Source of the DNA: Arthrobacter sp. V1I9
GTDB lineage: Bacteria > Actinomycetota > Actinomycetes > Actinomycetales > Micrococcaceae
Reading direction: 5' to 3'
DNA: 64,000 bases
NCBI RefSeq assembly: GCF_030817075.1
Contig: NZ_JAUSYU010000001.1
Location: 1,426,001-1,490,000, forward strand
The position numbers and the translations under genes are program-made. The stretch's first letter is position 1. Each line of letters opens with the position of its first letter. Below are positions 1 to 9,459 of this stretch, piece after piece. The notes beneath the pieces were generated by a model, which was not told the DNA's origin, searched no databases, and saw only the letters and a program-made list of their open reading frames with translations.

Positions 1-714
1 CTGGCAGCGCTTTCGGCGAGCGCCGCGCCCACCACTGAAGGGTCGTGGGCGGACCGGATGTAGACGACGGCGAGTGCTGCAGGGCGGCCGCCCGGCACAC
101 GGACGGGTGCGGCCAGGGAGGAGACCCCGGCTATGACCTCGTCATGGCTGGCGGAGTACCCGGCGCGCCTGGCAACAGCCGCTTCGGGCCGGTAGGGAAC
201 GCCTGTCTCCAGCCGGTCCCACTCAGCTTCAGTGAGGGCAGACTGGATGGCGATGCCGGGCGCACCGGCATTGATGGGGTGCCGGGTGCCGGGATGCTGG
301 GCCACCGTCGCGCCCGAGTGCCGCGGTTCCACTGTGACCAGGGTGATGCAGTCGTGGTGGTCCCACAAAGCCACGAACGCCGTCATGTCCAGGGTGTTGG
401 CCAGGTGGGTGAGTTCGGGAAGGGCAGCACTTTGGAGGTTCCGCGAGACGCTCCGGGCCAACACGGCGAGGCCGGGCCCGGGCTGGACCCGGCCGCCCGT
501 CGTCACGGACCAGGAGCGAGTGGTCCTCAAGGGTGCGCAGGATGCGGTACGCCACGGAACGGTGCACCCCCATCGCATCGGCGAGCTCGGCGATGGTTAT
601 GGGGCCGGGCGCCGCGGCCAGGATCTCAAGGGCGCGGATGCCGCGGGAAAGCGTTTGGGAGGGTGAAGCCTGTGGCGGCGCTGCTCCGGCCGGGGCTGCG
701 GCGGTGGGGCTCAT
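1..714 (-). CDS. IclR-family transcriptional regulator, partial and frameshifted
   Basis: This gene runs off the left edge, so the C-terminal end is missing. The N-terminal helix-turn-helix is clear (SRGIRALEILAAAPGPITIA, then a VHRSVAYRILRTLE recognition helix). The ligand-binding half continues one frame over, with IclR-like text such as TAFVALWDHHDCITLV and AVARRAGYSASHDE. The frame change falls in the CCC run at 488-490, where one extra base explains it, so I read one intact gene. I chose the ATG at 714 because AGGATGG sits six bases upstream; 723 is the alternative. It is divergent from the MHS transporter at 997 and probably controls it. The effector is unknown. Confidence 0.8.
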
Positions 715-801
715 GCTGTCCATCCTAGGTCGCTTTGGAGCGGTGTCGCGGCTCGTATGCAGGGATTCGCCGAGACGCGGCGTCCGCATTAAGAAACGGC
801 G

Positions 802-816
802 GTTCAAATATAGAAC
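802..816. promoter_or_regulatory. GTTC-N7-GAAC dyad, possible IclR operator
   Basis: The arms GTTC and GAAC flank an AT-rich centre (AAATATA) in the 282-bp divergent gap between the IclR gene and the transporter. IclR-family regulators often bind short dyads of this kind beside their own gene. The assignment is inference from position and symmetry only. Confidence 0.35.
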
Positions 817-926
817 TTACGGGCGTCCCAGTCCACCTGCCACAGTGGCGGGCAACCAAACACGGTGCAGTCGAAATTCAGTTGGGGCGTGTCCCGCCTC
901 ACACTTTCGTAGTACTCTTTCAACTA

Positions 927-944
927 ACTGACCGTTCTGTCGGT
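927..944. promoter_or_regulatory. ACTGAC-N6-GTCGGT dyad upstream of MHS transporter
   Basis: These 6-bp arms differ at one position and lie 53 bp before the transporter start. The form resembles operators of TetR-type repressors (ACCGAC-N6-GTCGGT), but no TetR gene is adjacent. It could be a second input to the transporter or chance. Confidence 0.3.
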
Positions 945-996
945 AATCCTGAAGGCGTCCCGGCGGCGTAGCTGCCGATAAAACAATGGAGTTTCA

Positions 997-2328
997 ATGA
1001 CCACACCTTCCAAGGTGGATACGCTCGCTGGTCCCAGCACCCGGCGTGAGGAGCGCAAAGTCCTCGCCGGCACCCTGGTCGGCACCACCATCGAATGGTA
1101 CGACTTCTTCATCTTTGCCCAGCTGACCGCAACGCTGCTGTCACCCCTGTTCCTGGCGCCATTGAATGAGTCCAACCCCGGACTCGCCCAAATCCTCTCG
1201 TTTGCCCTGATCGGCATCAGCTTCCTCTTCCGCCCGCTGGGCGCAGTGGTGGCCGGCCACCTCGGCGACCGCCTGGGCCGCAAGGCAATGCTCGTCTTCA
1301 CCCTGGTGATGATGGGCGCAGCCACCGCACTCATTGGCATGCTGCCCACCTACGCACAGATTGGTGCCTGGGCGCCCATCCTCCTGATCACCCTGCGCAT
1401 CATCCAGGGCTTTTCGGCAGGAGGCGAGTGGGGCGGTGCAGCGCTGATGGCAGTGGAACACGCACCTCTGAATAAGCGCGGCCTCTTCGGCGCCTACCCC
1501 CAGATCGGCGTCCCGATCGGCATGATCCTTGCCACCGGCCTCCTCTTCTTCCTAAACACCAGCATGTCCAGGGAAGACTTTGCGGCCTGGGGCTGGCGCG
1601 TTCCGTTCCTGCTCTCCATCGTCCTCATCGTGGTGGGCTACCTGATCCGGCGTGCTGTTGCTGAGAGCCCGGTCTTCCAGGAGATGGCCGCGCGGAAGCA
1701 GGAAAGCAAGGCGCCGCTGGGAGTGCTGGTCCGCAACCACAAGAGGCCGGTCCTGTACTCCACCCTGATCTTCATCGGCAACAACGCTGCCGGCTACCTG
1801 CTCATCGCCTTCTTCATCGCCTATGCCACCAGGACGCTGCAGATGCCCACGCCCCAGGTCCTGCTGGCTACCACCCTGGCGTCCTTCGGCTGGCTGATCT
1901 TCACCCTGGCGGGCGGCTGGCTCTCTGACCGCATCGGCCGGGTCAAGACGTTCCTCATCGGCTACGCCATCATCTTCGCCTGGATGATTCCCATGTTCGC
2001 CCTGATCGACACCAGGAACATCTGGCTCTACGGTGTGGCGCTGTTTGTCCTCACCATCGGCCTCGGGCTGTCCTACGGGCCCATGTCCGCCATGTACGCC
2101 GAGATGTTCCCGGCCAATGTCAGGTACTCCGGCATTTCCATCGGGTACGCGTTCGGGGCCATCCTGGGCGGAGCCTTCGCGGCAACCATCGCCGAAACGC
2201 TGCTGCAGACCACCAAGTGGGCCGGATCCATCGGTATCTACATCATGGTCCTCTGCGTCATCTCGGCCATCGGTGTGCTGCTGGCCAAGGAGACCAAGGG
2301 CCGTCCGCTGGGCGTCAGCCACCACTGA
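997..2328 (+). CDS. MFS transporter, metabolite:H+ symporter (MHS) type
   Basis: A 443-residue inner-membrane protein with about 12 hydrophobic segments. EWYDFFIF at 33-40 is typical of the MHS branch of the major facilitator superfamily (ShiA, KgtP, ProP relatives). The loop 2-3 signature GHLGDRLGRK is at 87-96, and GFSAGGEWGG follows TM4. MHS members import organic acids or betaines with protons; the substrate cannot be told from sequence. The ATG at 997 has GGAG eight bases upstream. The divergent IclR gene suggests induction by an aromatic or organic acid. A strong hairpin follows the stop codon. Confidence 0.88.
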   Translation: MTTPSKVDTLAGPSTRREERKVLAGTLVGTTIEWYDFFIFAQLTATLLSPLFLAPLNESNPGLAQILSFALIGISFLFRPLGAVVAGHLGDRLGRKAMLVFTLVMMGAATALIGMLPTYAQIGAWAPILLITLRIIQGFSAGGEWGGAALMAVEHAPLNKRGLFGAYPQIGVPIGMILATGLLFFLNTSMSREDFAAWGWRVPFLLSIVLIVVGYLIRRAVAESPVFQEMAARKQESKAPLGVLVRNHKRPVLYSTLIFIGNNAAGYLLIAFFIAYATRTLQMPTPQVLLATTLASFGWLIFTLAGGWLSDRIGRVKTFLIGYAIIFAWMIPMFALIDTRNIWLYGVALFVLTIGLGLSYGPMSAMYAEMFPANVRYSGISIGYAFGAILGGAFAATIAETLLQTTKWAGSIGIYIMVLCVISAIGVLLAKETKGRPLGVSHH

Positions 2329-2348
2329 CCTCGTTAACTCCGCAGTAG

Positions 2349-2387
2349 GGCGACGGGCCCGGACCGCACTGGTCCGGGCCCGTCGCC
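2349..2387. terminator. Bidirectional terminator hairpin
   Basis: A perfect stem of about 17 bp (left arm 2349-2365, right arm 2371-2387) with a GCACT loop lies between the convergent transporter and phosphoribosyltransferase genes. There is no long T tract, as is common in high-GC actinobacteria. Confidence 0.75.
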
Positions 2388-2421
2388 GTGCAGGCGGTAC
2401 CAATCAAACCAGGGGACGCTG

Positions 2422-3069
2422 TTACTGCTTCAGGAAACTGATGGCGTCATCGTCCGTAAGCTGTTCAAAGTGGCGGTAGAAGCTGCCCACGGCCCGGAAC
2501 TTTCCCGGCAGATGCAGGCACAGAACGGCGTCGCACACCCGCTCCACCGAGGCTTCCGCCTCGATGGAACCGACAGGGGCGGCGGCCACTATCGTTGTCG
2601 CGCCACCCTCGCGGACGGCTTCGACGGCGGCGCGCATGGTGGCGCCGGTGGCCAGTCCGTCGTCGACCAGCAGGACAGTCTTGCCGGACAGGTCGTGGTC
2701 TATTTCCGGATATAAATCGACGCGGCGCAGCAGTTCGGCGCGTTCGCGGTGCTCCACCTCGTCCAGCAGCTCCTGGCGCACTCCGTGCTCCAGTACCCGG
2801 TCCATCAGCGGCTTGTTGAGCAGGCGGACCGTTCGGCCGCGGGCCCATGCCAGGGCGCCGTACGCAGTTTCCTGGTGCCCCGGGATGCCGAGCTTTCGCA
2901 CCAGGACAGCTCCCAGCGGGAGATAGAGGGCCTTGGCGGCCGAAGCCGCTACCGGGATGCCGCCCCGGGCAAGGCCGAGGACTACCGTGCCGGGCCGCGC
3001 ACGGAACTGAGCGAGTACCGCGGCCAGCCGCTCACCGGCCTCAGTACGGTCTTCAAAGCGCGTCAGCAT
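2422..3069 (-). CDS. Phosphoribosyltransferase-domain protein
   Basis: A 215-residue cytosolic protein of the type I PRTase fold. The PRPP-binding loop VLLVDDGLATGAT is at 132-144, and LARGGIPVA at 33-41 matches the early pyrophosphate loop. Stand-alone actinobacterial proteins of this sort are usually annotated only as phosphoribosyltransferase; the base or other substrate is unknown. It lies 87 bp downstream of the alpha/beta hydrolase on the same strand and may be cotranscribed with it. It ends against the hairpin at 2349-2387. Confidence 0.82.
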   Translation of the reverse strand: MLTRFEDRTEAGERLAAVLAQFRARPGTVVLGLARGGIPVAASAAKALYLPLGAVLVRKLGIPGHQETAYGALAWARGRTVRLLNKPLMDRVLEHGVRQELLDEVEHRERAELLRRVDLYPEIDHDLSGKTVLLVDDGLATGATMRAAVEAVREGGATTIVAAAPVGSIEAEASVERVCDAVLCLHLPGKFRAVGSFYRHFEQLTDDDAISFLKQ

Positions 3070-3156
3070 GTTTCCCTCCCGGCTACCCAGCCCTTCCTTC
3101 AGCCTACCGCCGGGAAAAGGGCGGCAGGAGACAACGGGCAGGGGGACCGGTATTTG

Positions 3157-3984
3157 TTAGACCGAGAGGAAAGTGATGGCTGCCTGTTTAAAGGCCCGGC
3201 TGGTGATTGCGTTGGTGTGGTTCCGGCCCGACAGCATCACCTGTTCAACTGACCCCCCGGCCTTAGCCGCCAGGTCAGCCAGCTGCGGCAGGCTGGCCGC
3301 GCGTTCGTCCTTGTCACCGGCCACCAGGAGCATCGGCACATGGGGAACGGCCTCGGCCGGGTCGTAGGGCTCGGCTTTAATCGCTTCGACCAGGGAGAGG
3401 AGCGCAAAGATGTTGTTGCTGGGCAGCAGCAGCGCCATTTTCAGCAGCCTGGCAGTGGACTCGTCAGCGATCGGGGTCCCGTCGGCGAGGTAATCCTGGG
3501 CAGCGACGAGGTCGAAGGCCGCGAGCGGGTCCGCGACGTTCGGCCCGCCCAGCACCAACCGGTGCACGATTTCCGGCTGCGTGGCTCCGAACTCCCAGGC
3601 GAGCCGGGAACCAAGGGAGTAACCCACTATGTCCAGCCCGCTGGAGGGGTCACCGTCCTGAACGGGCCGCACACCGGCGTCGAACGCTACCTGGAGCAGG
3701 TCCGCCCGGATTCTGCTGGGGGAGTAGGAATCCCGGTCCTCAGGTGCTCCGCTTCGGCCGTGTCCTGGCAGGTCCACCGTGATGACGCGCCGGCCGGCGT
3801 CGAGCAGCGCCGCCACCCAGCCGGTGTCTTCCCAGTTGAGCTTGCTGGAGGACGAGAAGCCGTGCAGCAGGAGGACGGGCCGGAGCCCGGCATCCACGGC
3901 GGGATCATGCACCCCCACGTACAACTGGGGATCTGATCCCTCTACTGTGTGCAAGTGCTGCTCGCCGGTGTGCCTGCCGCTCAT
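3157..3984 (-). CDS. Alpha/beta hydrolase
   Basis: A 275-residue soluble hydrolase. The nucleophile elbow GYSLGS places the catalytic serine near residue 123, the oxyanion region is HGFSSSS near 41-47, the acid is the Asp of AGDKDE near 224, and the His of GRNHTNA is near 256. The family covers esterases, lactonases and C-C hydrolases, and the substrate is not predictable here. I prefer the ATG at 3984 because GAGGACT is well spaced upstream; an in-frame ATG lies six codons earlier at 4002. No signal peptide is seen. Confidence 0.82.
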   Translation of the reverse strand: MSGRHTGEQHLHTVEGSDPQLYVGVHDPAVDAGLRPVLLLHGFSSSSKLNWEDTGWVAALLDAGRRVITVDLPGHGRSGAPEDRDSYSPSRIRADLLQVAFDAGVRPVQDGDPSSGLDIVGYSLGSRLAWEFGATQPEIVHRLVLGGPNVADPLAAFDLVAAQDYLADGTPIADESTARLLKMALLLPSNNIFALLSLVEAIKAEPYDPAEAVPHVPMLLVAGDKDERAASLPQLADLAAKAGGSVEQVMLSGRNHTNAITSRAFKQAAITFLSV

Positions 3985-4050
3985 GGTGTCAGTCCTCATC
4001 AACTACGGCACCCGGGCGGACCGGGCGCTTCGGAACCTCGTACATCGGGA

Positions 4051-5430
4051 CTACTCTACCTGCCGGGTCCTGGTGGTGAACCGGGCGGCCACGGCGCAGG
4101 CCACCGCAATCCCCGCGATCAGGCCGATGGTGCTGAAGAGCTGGATGCGGCTGCTCTCGGCGCTGAAGCCCACCGCGAAGATCAGGCCCAGCAGGACGAG
4201 CCCCACAATGGTCAGGGCCGGGAAGCCCTTCATCCGCAGCGGCAGCGGCGTGCCCTCCCGATCTGCCCGGCGCCGCAGGATCAGCTGCGAGACCAGCGCG
4301 CTGCCCCACACCACCAGGCAGGTGGAACCCACCAGCTGGAACAGGGCGGGAAGGATACGCTCCGGGAACAGCAGTTCCAGGACCGTGGCGACGAAACCGA
4401 ACGCCACTGACACCCCGACGGCCAGCATGGGCACGCTGGCGCGGTTCAGCCCTGTGAGGAACCGCGGTGCTTCGGCCCGCTCCGCGAGGGAATAGACCAT
4501 CCGGGAGGCCCCGTAAAGGTTGGCGTTCAACGCGGAAAGGAGCGCGACGACGGCCACCAGGGTGATGGCTGTTGCGGCACCGGGGATCCGGGCCGTGTCC
4601 AAAACTCCGGCAAACGGCGACGCCAGGCTCTCCGAAGTTGCCGGCAGAACCGTGGCGATCACAAAAACGGAGCCGATGTAGAAAACCAGGATGCGCCAGA
4701 CAACGGTTCTGATGGCCTTGCCCACGCTGTGCTCCGGATCTTCGGTCTCTGCCGCCGCCACGGACACGATCTCGGTGCCGCCGAAAGCGAAGATCACCAC
4801 AAAGAGGGCGGAGGCGATGCCGCCCAGTCCGGCGGGGGCGAAATCTGCCGTCAGGTTGGCCAGGCCCGGGGACGCCACGTCCGGCAGCAGCCCCAGCAGC
4901 AGGGCGGCGCCCACTCCCAGGAACAGGATGATCGCGGCAACCTTGAGGATGGCGAACCAGAACTCGAACTCACCGAAGTTCCGGACGCCCGTGAGGTTGA
5001 TGGCGGTGAAGACGACCATAAAGACCAGTGCCAGCGCCCACACTGGAATCACCGGCCACACCGTAAACAGCAGCCCGGCAGCTCCCAGTGCCTCGGCGGC
5101 GATCACCACTACCAGCTGCAGCCACCAGAGCCAGCCGATGGTGGCGCCGGCTGTCTTTCCCAGGGCCCGCTCGGCATACACGGAGAAGGCGCCGCTGTTC
5201 GGGTTCGCGGCGGCCATCTCGCCCAGCGCCCACATCACCAGGATGATCAGCGTGCCTGCCACCAGGTAGGAGATGAGCACTGCGGGGCCGGCCGCCTGCA
5301 CGCCTGCCCCGGATCCCAGGAACAGACCGGCGCCAATGGCGCTGCCCAGGCCCATCATGGTGAGCTGGCGCGGCTTCATGGTGTGGCCCAGATGGCCTTG
5401 TGCGTGCACTGCGGTGGACTTCATCGTCAT
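4051..5430 (-). CDS. Amino-acid permease (APC superfamily)
   Basis: A 459-residue membrane protein with about 12 hydrophobic helices. The N-terminal signature MMGLGSAIGAGLFLGSG and the later FAFGGTEIVSVAAAETEDPE are those of the amino acid-polyamine-organocation family, AAT/GabP-like branch. It should import an amino acid with protons; the substrate is not resolved (proline, GABA, aromatic or basic amino acids are candidates). It is transcribed away from nrtR, so 5431-5664 is a divergent promoter region. It is followed by the hydrolase gene on the same strand. Confidence 0.87.
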   Translation of the reverse strand: MTMKSTAVHAQGHLGHTMKPRQLTMMGLGSAIGAGLFLGSGAGVQAAGPAVLISYLVAGTLIILVMWALGEMAAANPNSGAFSVYAERALGKTAGATIGWLWWLQLVVVIAAEALGAAGLLFTVWPVIPVWALALVFMVVFTAINLTGVRNFGEFEFWFAILKVAAIILFLGVGAALLLGLLPDVASPGLANLTADFAPAGLGGIASALFVVIFAFGGTEIVSVAAAETEDPEHSVGKAIRTVVWRILVFYIGSVFVIATVLPATSESLASPFAGVLDTARIPGAATAITLVAVVALLSALNANLYGASRMVYSLAERAEAPRFLTGLNRASVPMLAVGVSVAFGFVATVLELLFPERILPALFQLVGSTCLVVWGSALVSQLILRRRADREGTPLPLRMKGFPALTIVGLVLLGLIFAVGFSAESSRIQLFSTIGLIAGIAVACAVAARFTTRTRQVE

Positions 5431-5564
5431 TTTGCTGCTGAACCTTCTTGGGGTGTGGTTGGGCTCCTCGTGGGACCTATCGAATTTACCGCCTCCCGTC
5501 CTGCAGCGCGTAGTCGGCGCACAACAGCCGGGCCGTTGGATGAGCCGGAGCCCAGCTGAAACAT

Positions 5565-5595
5565 TTGCTAAATGAACGGCGTTAGGCCGTAGAAT
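5565..5595 (+). promoter_or_regulatory. Putative promoter of nrtR-nadABC
   Basis: TTGCTA at 5565-5570 and TAGAAT at 5590-5595, 19 bp apart, resemble a vegetative -35/-10 pair. The expected start point near 5602 lies inside the palindrome at 5597-5621, which fits repression. Confidence 0.4.
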
Positions 5596-5596
5596 T

Positions 5597-5621
5597 AGTT
5601 TTGGTCAAGATGACCATAACT
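5597..5621. promoter_or_regulatory. Putative NrtR operator
   Basis: The left arm AGTTTTGGTCA (5597-5607) and right arm TGACCATAACT (5611-5621) are complementary at 10 of 11 positions around a 3-bp centre. The site lies 45 bp before the GTG of nrtR and just downstream of a -10-like hexamer. NrtR proteins are known to bind palindromes ahead of NAD genes. That this particular dyad is its site is inference. Confidence 0.6.
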
Positions 5622-5665
5622 GGCGGGGCGCGGCAGGTGTCCTTCAAACCGGAAGGCGGTGGCAC

Positions 5666-6376
5666 GTGTACTCGAGCTCTGCCAACGTCTCTGAGCGCCA
5701 AGCGGCGCCGCCCCCGCTCGCTATCTCCACCGTCATTTTCGCGCTGCGCCCCAGCGAAAGCTCGGGCCGGCCCACGCTGTGGCTGCCCCTGGTCCGCCGG
5801 ATCCGGGAGCCGTACAAAGGGTTGTGGGCACTGCCGGGAGGCCCCCTCAGCCACTCTGAATCCCTGCAGGATGCGGCGTCGCGGAACCTGGTGGAAACCA
5901 CGGGCCTTGCGCCCAGCTACCTGGAGCAGCTTTATGCCTTTGGCGGGCTGCACCGCTCACCCACCCAGCGGGTGGTCTCAATCGTCTATTGGGCCCTGGT
6001 TCAACCCACGGAAGCCGCGCTCGCGGACGAGTCGGAAAACGTCCGGTGGTTCCGGGCGGACCGGCTGGGGGAACTTGCCTTCGACCACAACGCAATCGTG
6101 GACTACGCGCTCTGGCGGCTGCGCAACAAGCTGGCCTACGGCTCCGTGGCGTACCACCTGCTGGGGGAGTACTTCACTCTCGCCCAGGTCCGGGAAGTCT
6201 ACGAAGCCGTACTGGACAGGCAACTGGACCCCGCCAACTTCCGCCGGCAGCTCAAATCCACCCCTGACATCGAAGAAACCGGCGAGTACCTCCAGGGCGG
6301 CAAACACCGCCCGCCCCGCCTCTACCGCTTTACCGGCCGGCCCGGCCTTGACCCAGACAACAGGAGCACACCATGA
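5666..6376 (+). CDS. nrtR: NrtR-type Nudix-related regulator of NAD biosynthesis
   Basis: A 236-residue protein with an N-terminal Nudix-like domain (about 18-150) and a C-terminal winged-helix part (about 155-225, SVAYHLLGEYFTLAQVREVY). The Nudix box at about 58-81 is degenerate: the expected REUxEE is RNLVETT, so hydrolysis is probably lost, as is typical of NrtR, which senses ADP-ribose or NAD derivatives. The start is GTG with GGAAGG nine bases upstream. The coding end overlaps nadA by 4 bp, so the genes should be cotranscribed. Its position at the head of nadABC strongly supports the assignment. Confidence 0.87.
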   Translation: MYSSSANVSERQAAPPPLAISTVIFALRPSESSGRPTLWLPLVRRIREPYKGLWALPGGPLSHSESLQDAASRNLVETTGLAPSYLEQLYAFGGLHRSPTQRVVSIVYWALVQPTEAALADESENVRWFRADRLGELAFDHNAIVDYALWRLRNKLAYGSVAYHLLGEYFTLAQVREVYEAVLDRQLDPANFRRQLKSTPDIEETGEYLQGGKHRPPRLYRFTGRPGLDPDNRSTP

Positions 6377-7680
6377 GCAGCGTCAACACAGCAATCCAGC
6401 TGATCACACGCGAACAGGCCGCAAAAGGCGCGGCCGCAAAGGGCGGCACGTGCAGCCCCGCGCTGGCCAAGGGGCCGTGGGACTACGACCTCGCAGAGGC
6501 GCTCGCCGGTATCCCCGCGTACGGCCCCGGCGCCTCCAGCGCCGACGTTGCACCTCCGGCAACCCCGCGCCAGGGGCAGCTGCCGGAGGAGTACAAGCTC
6601 GCCAGCGATGCGGAGCTGGGTGAGAGGATCCTGGCAGCGAAGGCCGTGCTGGGGGACAGGGCCGTCATCCTGGGGCACTTCTACCAGCGCGATGAGGTGA
6701 TCCAGTACGCCGACTTCGTGGGTGATTCCTTCCAGCTGGCCAACGCCGCCCTCACCCGGCCGGACGCGGAGGCCATCGTGTTCTGTGGCGTCCACTTCAT
6801 GGCCGAAACCGCTGACATCCTTTCCGCGCCGGAACAGGCTGTCATCCTGCCCAACCTTGCCGCCGGCTGCTCCATGGCGGACATGGCGGATGCGGACTCC
6901 GTGGCCGAATGCTGGGAACAGCTTGAGGAGATCTACGGCACCGAGCCCGACGCCGACGGCCGGGTTCCCGTCATGCCCGTCACCTACATGAACTCCTCGG
7001 CAGCCCTGAAGGCATTCTGCGGTGAGCGCGGCGGCATCGTCTGCACCTCCTCCAATGCCAAGACCGTCCTCGAGTGGGCGTTCCAGAGGGCCCAGCGGGT
7101 GCTGTTCTTCCCGGACCAGCACCTGGGCCGTAACACCGCGAAAGCCCTGGGAATCCCCCTGGAGCAGATGCCCATGTGGAACCCGCGCAAGGACCTGGGC
7201 GGTAACGACGAACAGGCCCTGCTCGAGTCCAGGGTCATCCTGTGGCACGGGTTCTGCTCGGTGCACAAGCGCTTCAACGTAGCCCAGATTGAAAAGGCCC
7301 GGGCCGACTTCCCCGGCGTCCAGGTGATTGTCCACCCCGAGTGCCCCATGGAAGTGGTGGACGCAGCCGATTCCGCCGGTTCCACCGACTTCATCAAGAA
7401 GGCCATCGCCGCGGCCACGGAGCCCACCACCTTCGCCATCGGCACCGAAATCAACATGGTGAACCGGCTCGCGGCAGAGTACCCCCAGCACACGATTTTC
7501 TGCCTGGACCCCGTCATCTGCCCCTGCTCCACCATGTACCGCATCCACCCCGGCTACCTTGCCTGGGTCCTCGAAGAACTGGTTGCCGGGCGCGTCGTCA
7601 ACCGGATCACCGTCGCGGACTCGGTGCAGGATCACGCCCGGACCGCCCTTGAGCGTATGCTCGCGGCCAGGCCGTCATGA
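6373..7680 (+). CDS. nadA: Quinolinate synthase NadA
   Basis: A 435-residue cytosolic [4Fe-4S] enzyme that condenses iminoaspartate from NadB with dihydroxyacetone phosphate to give quinolinate. Cluster-ligand candidates are C166 (AAGCSMAD), C324 (HPECPMEVV) and the CPC at 383-385. The core motifs GHFYQRDEVIQYADFVGDSF and GTEINMVNRLA are intact. The long N-terminus (first 70 residues) is usual for actinobacterial NadA. It overlaps nrtR and nadB by 4 bp each, implying translational coupling. The cysteine desulfurase at the end of the operon may serve its cluster. Confidence 0.95.
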   Translation: MSSVNTAIQLITREQAAKGAAAKGGTCSPALAKGPWDYDLAEALAGIPAYGPGASSADVAPPATPRQGQLPEEYKLASDAELGERILAAKAVLGDRAVILGHFYQRDEVIQYADFVGDSFQLANAALTRPDAEAIVFCGVHFMAETADILSAPEQAVILPNLAAGCSMADMADADSVAECWEQLEEIYGTEPDADGRVPVMPVTYMNSSAALKAFCGERGGIVCTSSNAKTVLEWAFQRAQRVLFFPDQHLGRNTAKALGIPLEQMPMWNPRKDLGGNDEQALLESRVILWHGFCSVHKRFNVAQIEKARADFPGVQVIVHPECPMEVVDAADSAGSTDFIKKAIAAATEPTTFAIGTEINMVNRLAAEYPQHTIFCLDPVICPCSTMYRIHPGYLAWVLEELVAGRVVNRITVADSVQDHARTALERMLAARPS

Positions 7681-9459
7681 CAAGGCCATCCACCCCGGCC
7701 CCTCTTGAGGACCGGCAAGCGCCAGGACCCGGTGTGGCGCCCGCCCGCCACAGCCCTGCGGCGCGGACACGGCTGATCGTCGTCGGCAGTGGCATCGCGG
7801 GGCTCTATGCTGCCCTGCTGGCAGCGGATGCCGGTGCTGAGGTGGTGCTCCTGAGCAAGGGCCGGCTTCGCGAAAGCAACACCTGGTACGCCCAGGGCGG
7901 GATTTCTGCGGTGCTGGACGGGCCTGCCCCCGGTGACACCGTGGCGGCCCACATCGCGGATACGCTCCGGGCCGGGGCGGGGCATTGCAATGAAGACGCT
8001 GTCCGGCTGATGTGCACCGAGGCGAGCCGGGACATCGCAGGGCTGCGGCGTTTCGGCGTCCGCTTCGATGCAGCGGCCGACGGCGGCCCGGCTTTAGGGC
8101 TGGAAGCAGCCCATTCAGCGCCCCGCATCCTCCACGCCGGCGGCGACGCTACCGGAGCGAAGGTCGCCGCGGCGCTGATCCAGTCAGTGCTTCAGCGGCA
8201 AGCCGATGGGATCCTGACGGTCCGGACTTCTGCCCACGCAACATCCCTCCTCCAGCAAAACGGCAGAGTGACCGGAGTGGAGTCCCTTCAGGACGGCAAC
8301 TTGGCCATGGTGCAGGGGGACGCCGTCCTGCTGGCAACCGGAGGAGCGGGCCAGCTGTTCGCCCAGACCACCAATCCCGCGGTGGCCACCGCCGACGGCG
8401 TTGCGCTCGCCGTCCGCGCCGGAGCGGCGGCAACTGACCTGGAATTCTTCCAGTTCCATCCCACCTGCCTGGTCGTAGCCCCGCCATCAGGCCCGGCGAC
8501 GGCACCAGGCACTGCGCAGGCTCCGTTGCTTATTTCTGAAGCCGTCCGTGGTGAGGGAGCTATTCTCGTCGACGGCAACGGGAAGCGCTTCATGCGGGCG
8601 TACCATCCGGACGCGGAGCTCGCCCCGCGCGACGTCGTGTCCCGCAGCATTGCCCTGCACCTTGCCAAGCTCGGTGACCCCAACGGCCACGTCTACCTCG
8701 ATGCGCGAGTGATTGAGTCCATCAAGGGCCCAGGGTTCCTGGCAAAGCGTTTCCCCACCCTCACGCAGCGGACGCTCGACACCGGTATCGACTGGACGCG
8801 CGAACTGGTTCCGGTCGCACCGGCAGCGCATTACTGGATGGGCGGCGTCACCACCGATCTTCACGGCCGAACCACGGTGCCCGGTCTCTACGCAGCAGGT
8901 GAAGTCGCCTGCACCGGCGTCCAAGGAGCGAACCGCTTGGCCAGCAACTCCCTCCTCGAAGGACTTGTTTTCGGCCGCCGCGCTGTTGAGGACTTCCCTG
9001 GCAGGCAGTCCCGCAGGTCCCTCGGTTCCTCCGGAACTGCCTCATGGATTCTTCGCGGGGCAGCCTGAATCCGGTGTTCCCGCCGAGAGTCTGCTGGCCA
9101 ACGTCGGTGGTAAGGAGGGTAGGGAGGAGCCGTTCTCGCGGGATGGTCTGCGGCGGCTGATGACTGCCAAGGCCGGGGTGCTTCGTGATGGGGTGCTGCT
9201 CTCCGAGGCGGGGGAAACCCTTGACCGGTGGGCCGCCGTCGTCCGTCCCGAGAGTGTTCCCACCGGTGGGGACGTCCGGGAGCACGAGGACCGCAACCTG
9301 CTGCTTGCCGCGCGGTTGCTGGTGGCCGCAGCGCAGGAGCGCATCGAGTCCCTGGGTGCGCACTACCGGAGCGACGCTCCTGCTGATGCTGCCGCCATCT
9401 CCGACGAGTTTGAAAAAACTTTCCGAACCCGCCCGAAAGCGAGCCTTGTCCATGACTGA
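7677..9459 (+). CDS. nadB: L-aspartate oxidase NadB, frameshifted in this sequence
   Basis: A flavoenzyme oxidising L-aspartate to iminoaspartate. The FAD-binding GSGIAG is at 37-42, followed by SNTWYAQGGISAV and later LIDG-type and ANRLASNSLLEGLVFG motifs of the succinate dehydrogenase/aspartate oxidase family. The reading frame breaks at the CCC run 8996-8998. Removing one C joins VEDF to LAGSPAG and restores a 593-residue protein with the usual C-terminal helical domain. I treat the break as a sequence error. It starts within the nadA stop (ATGA) and overlaps nadC by 8 bp. Confidence 0.9.

Noticed and set aside
6322..7635. A 437-codon open frame antisense to nadA
   Set aside because: In about 65% GC DNA with G/C third positions the antisense frames stay open by composition. 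The protein has no family likeness and nadA on the other strand is complete.
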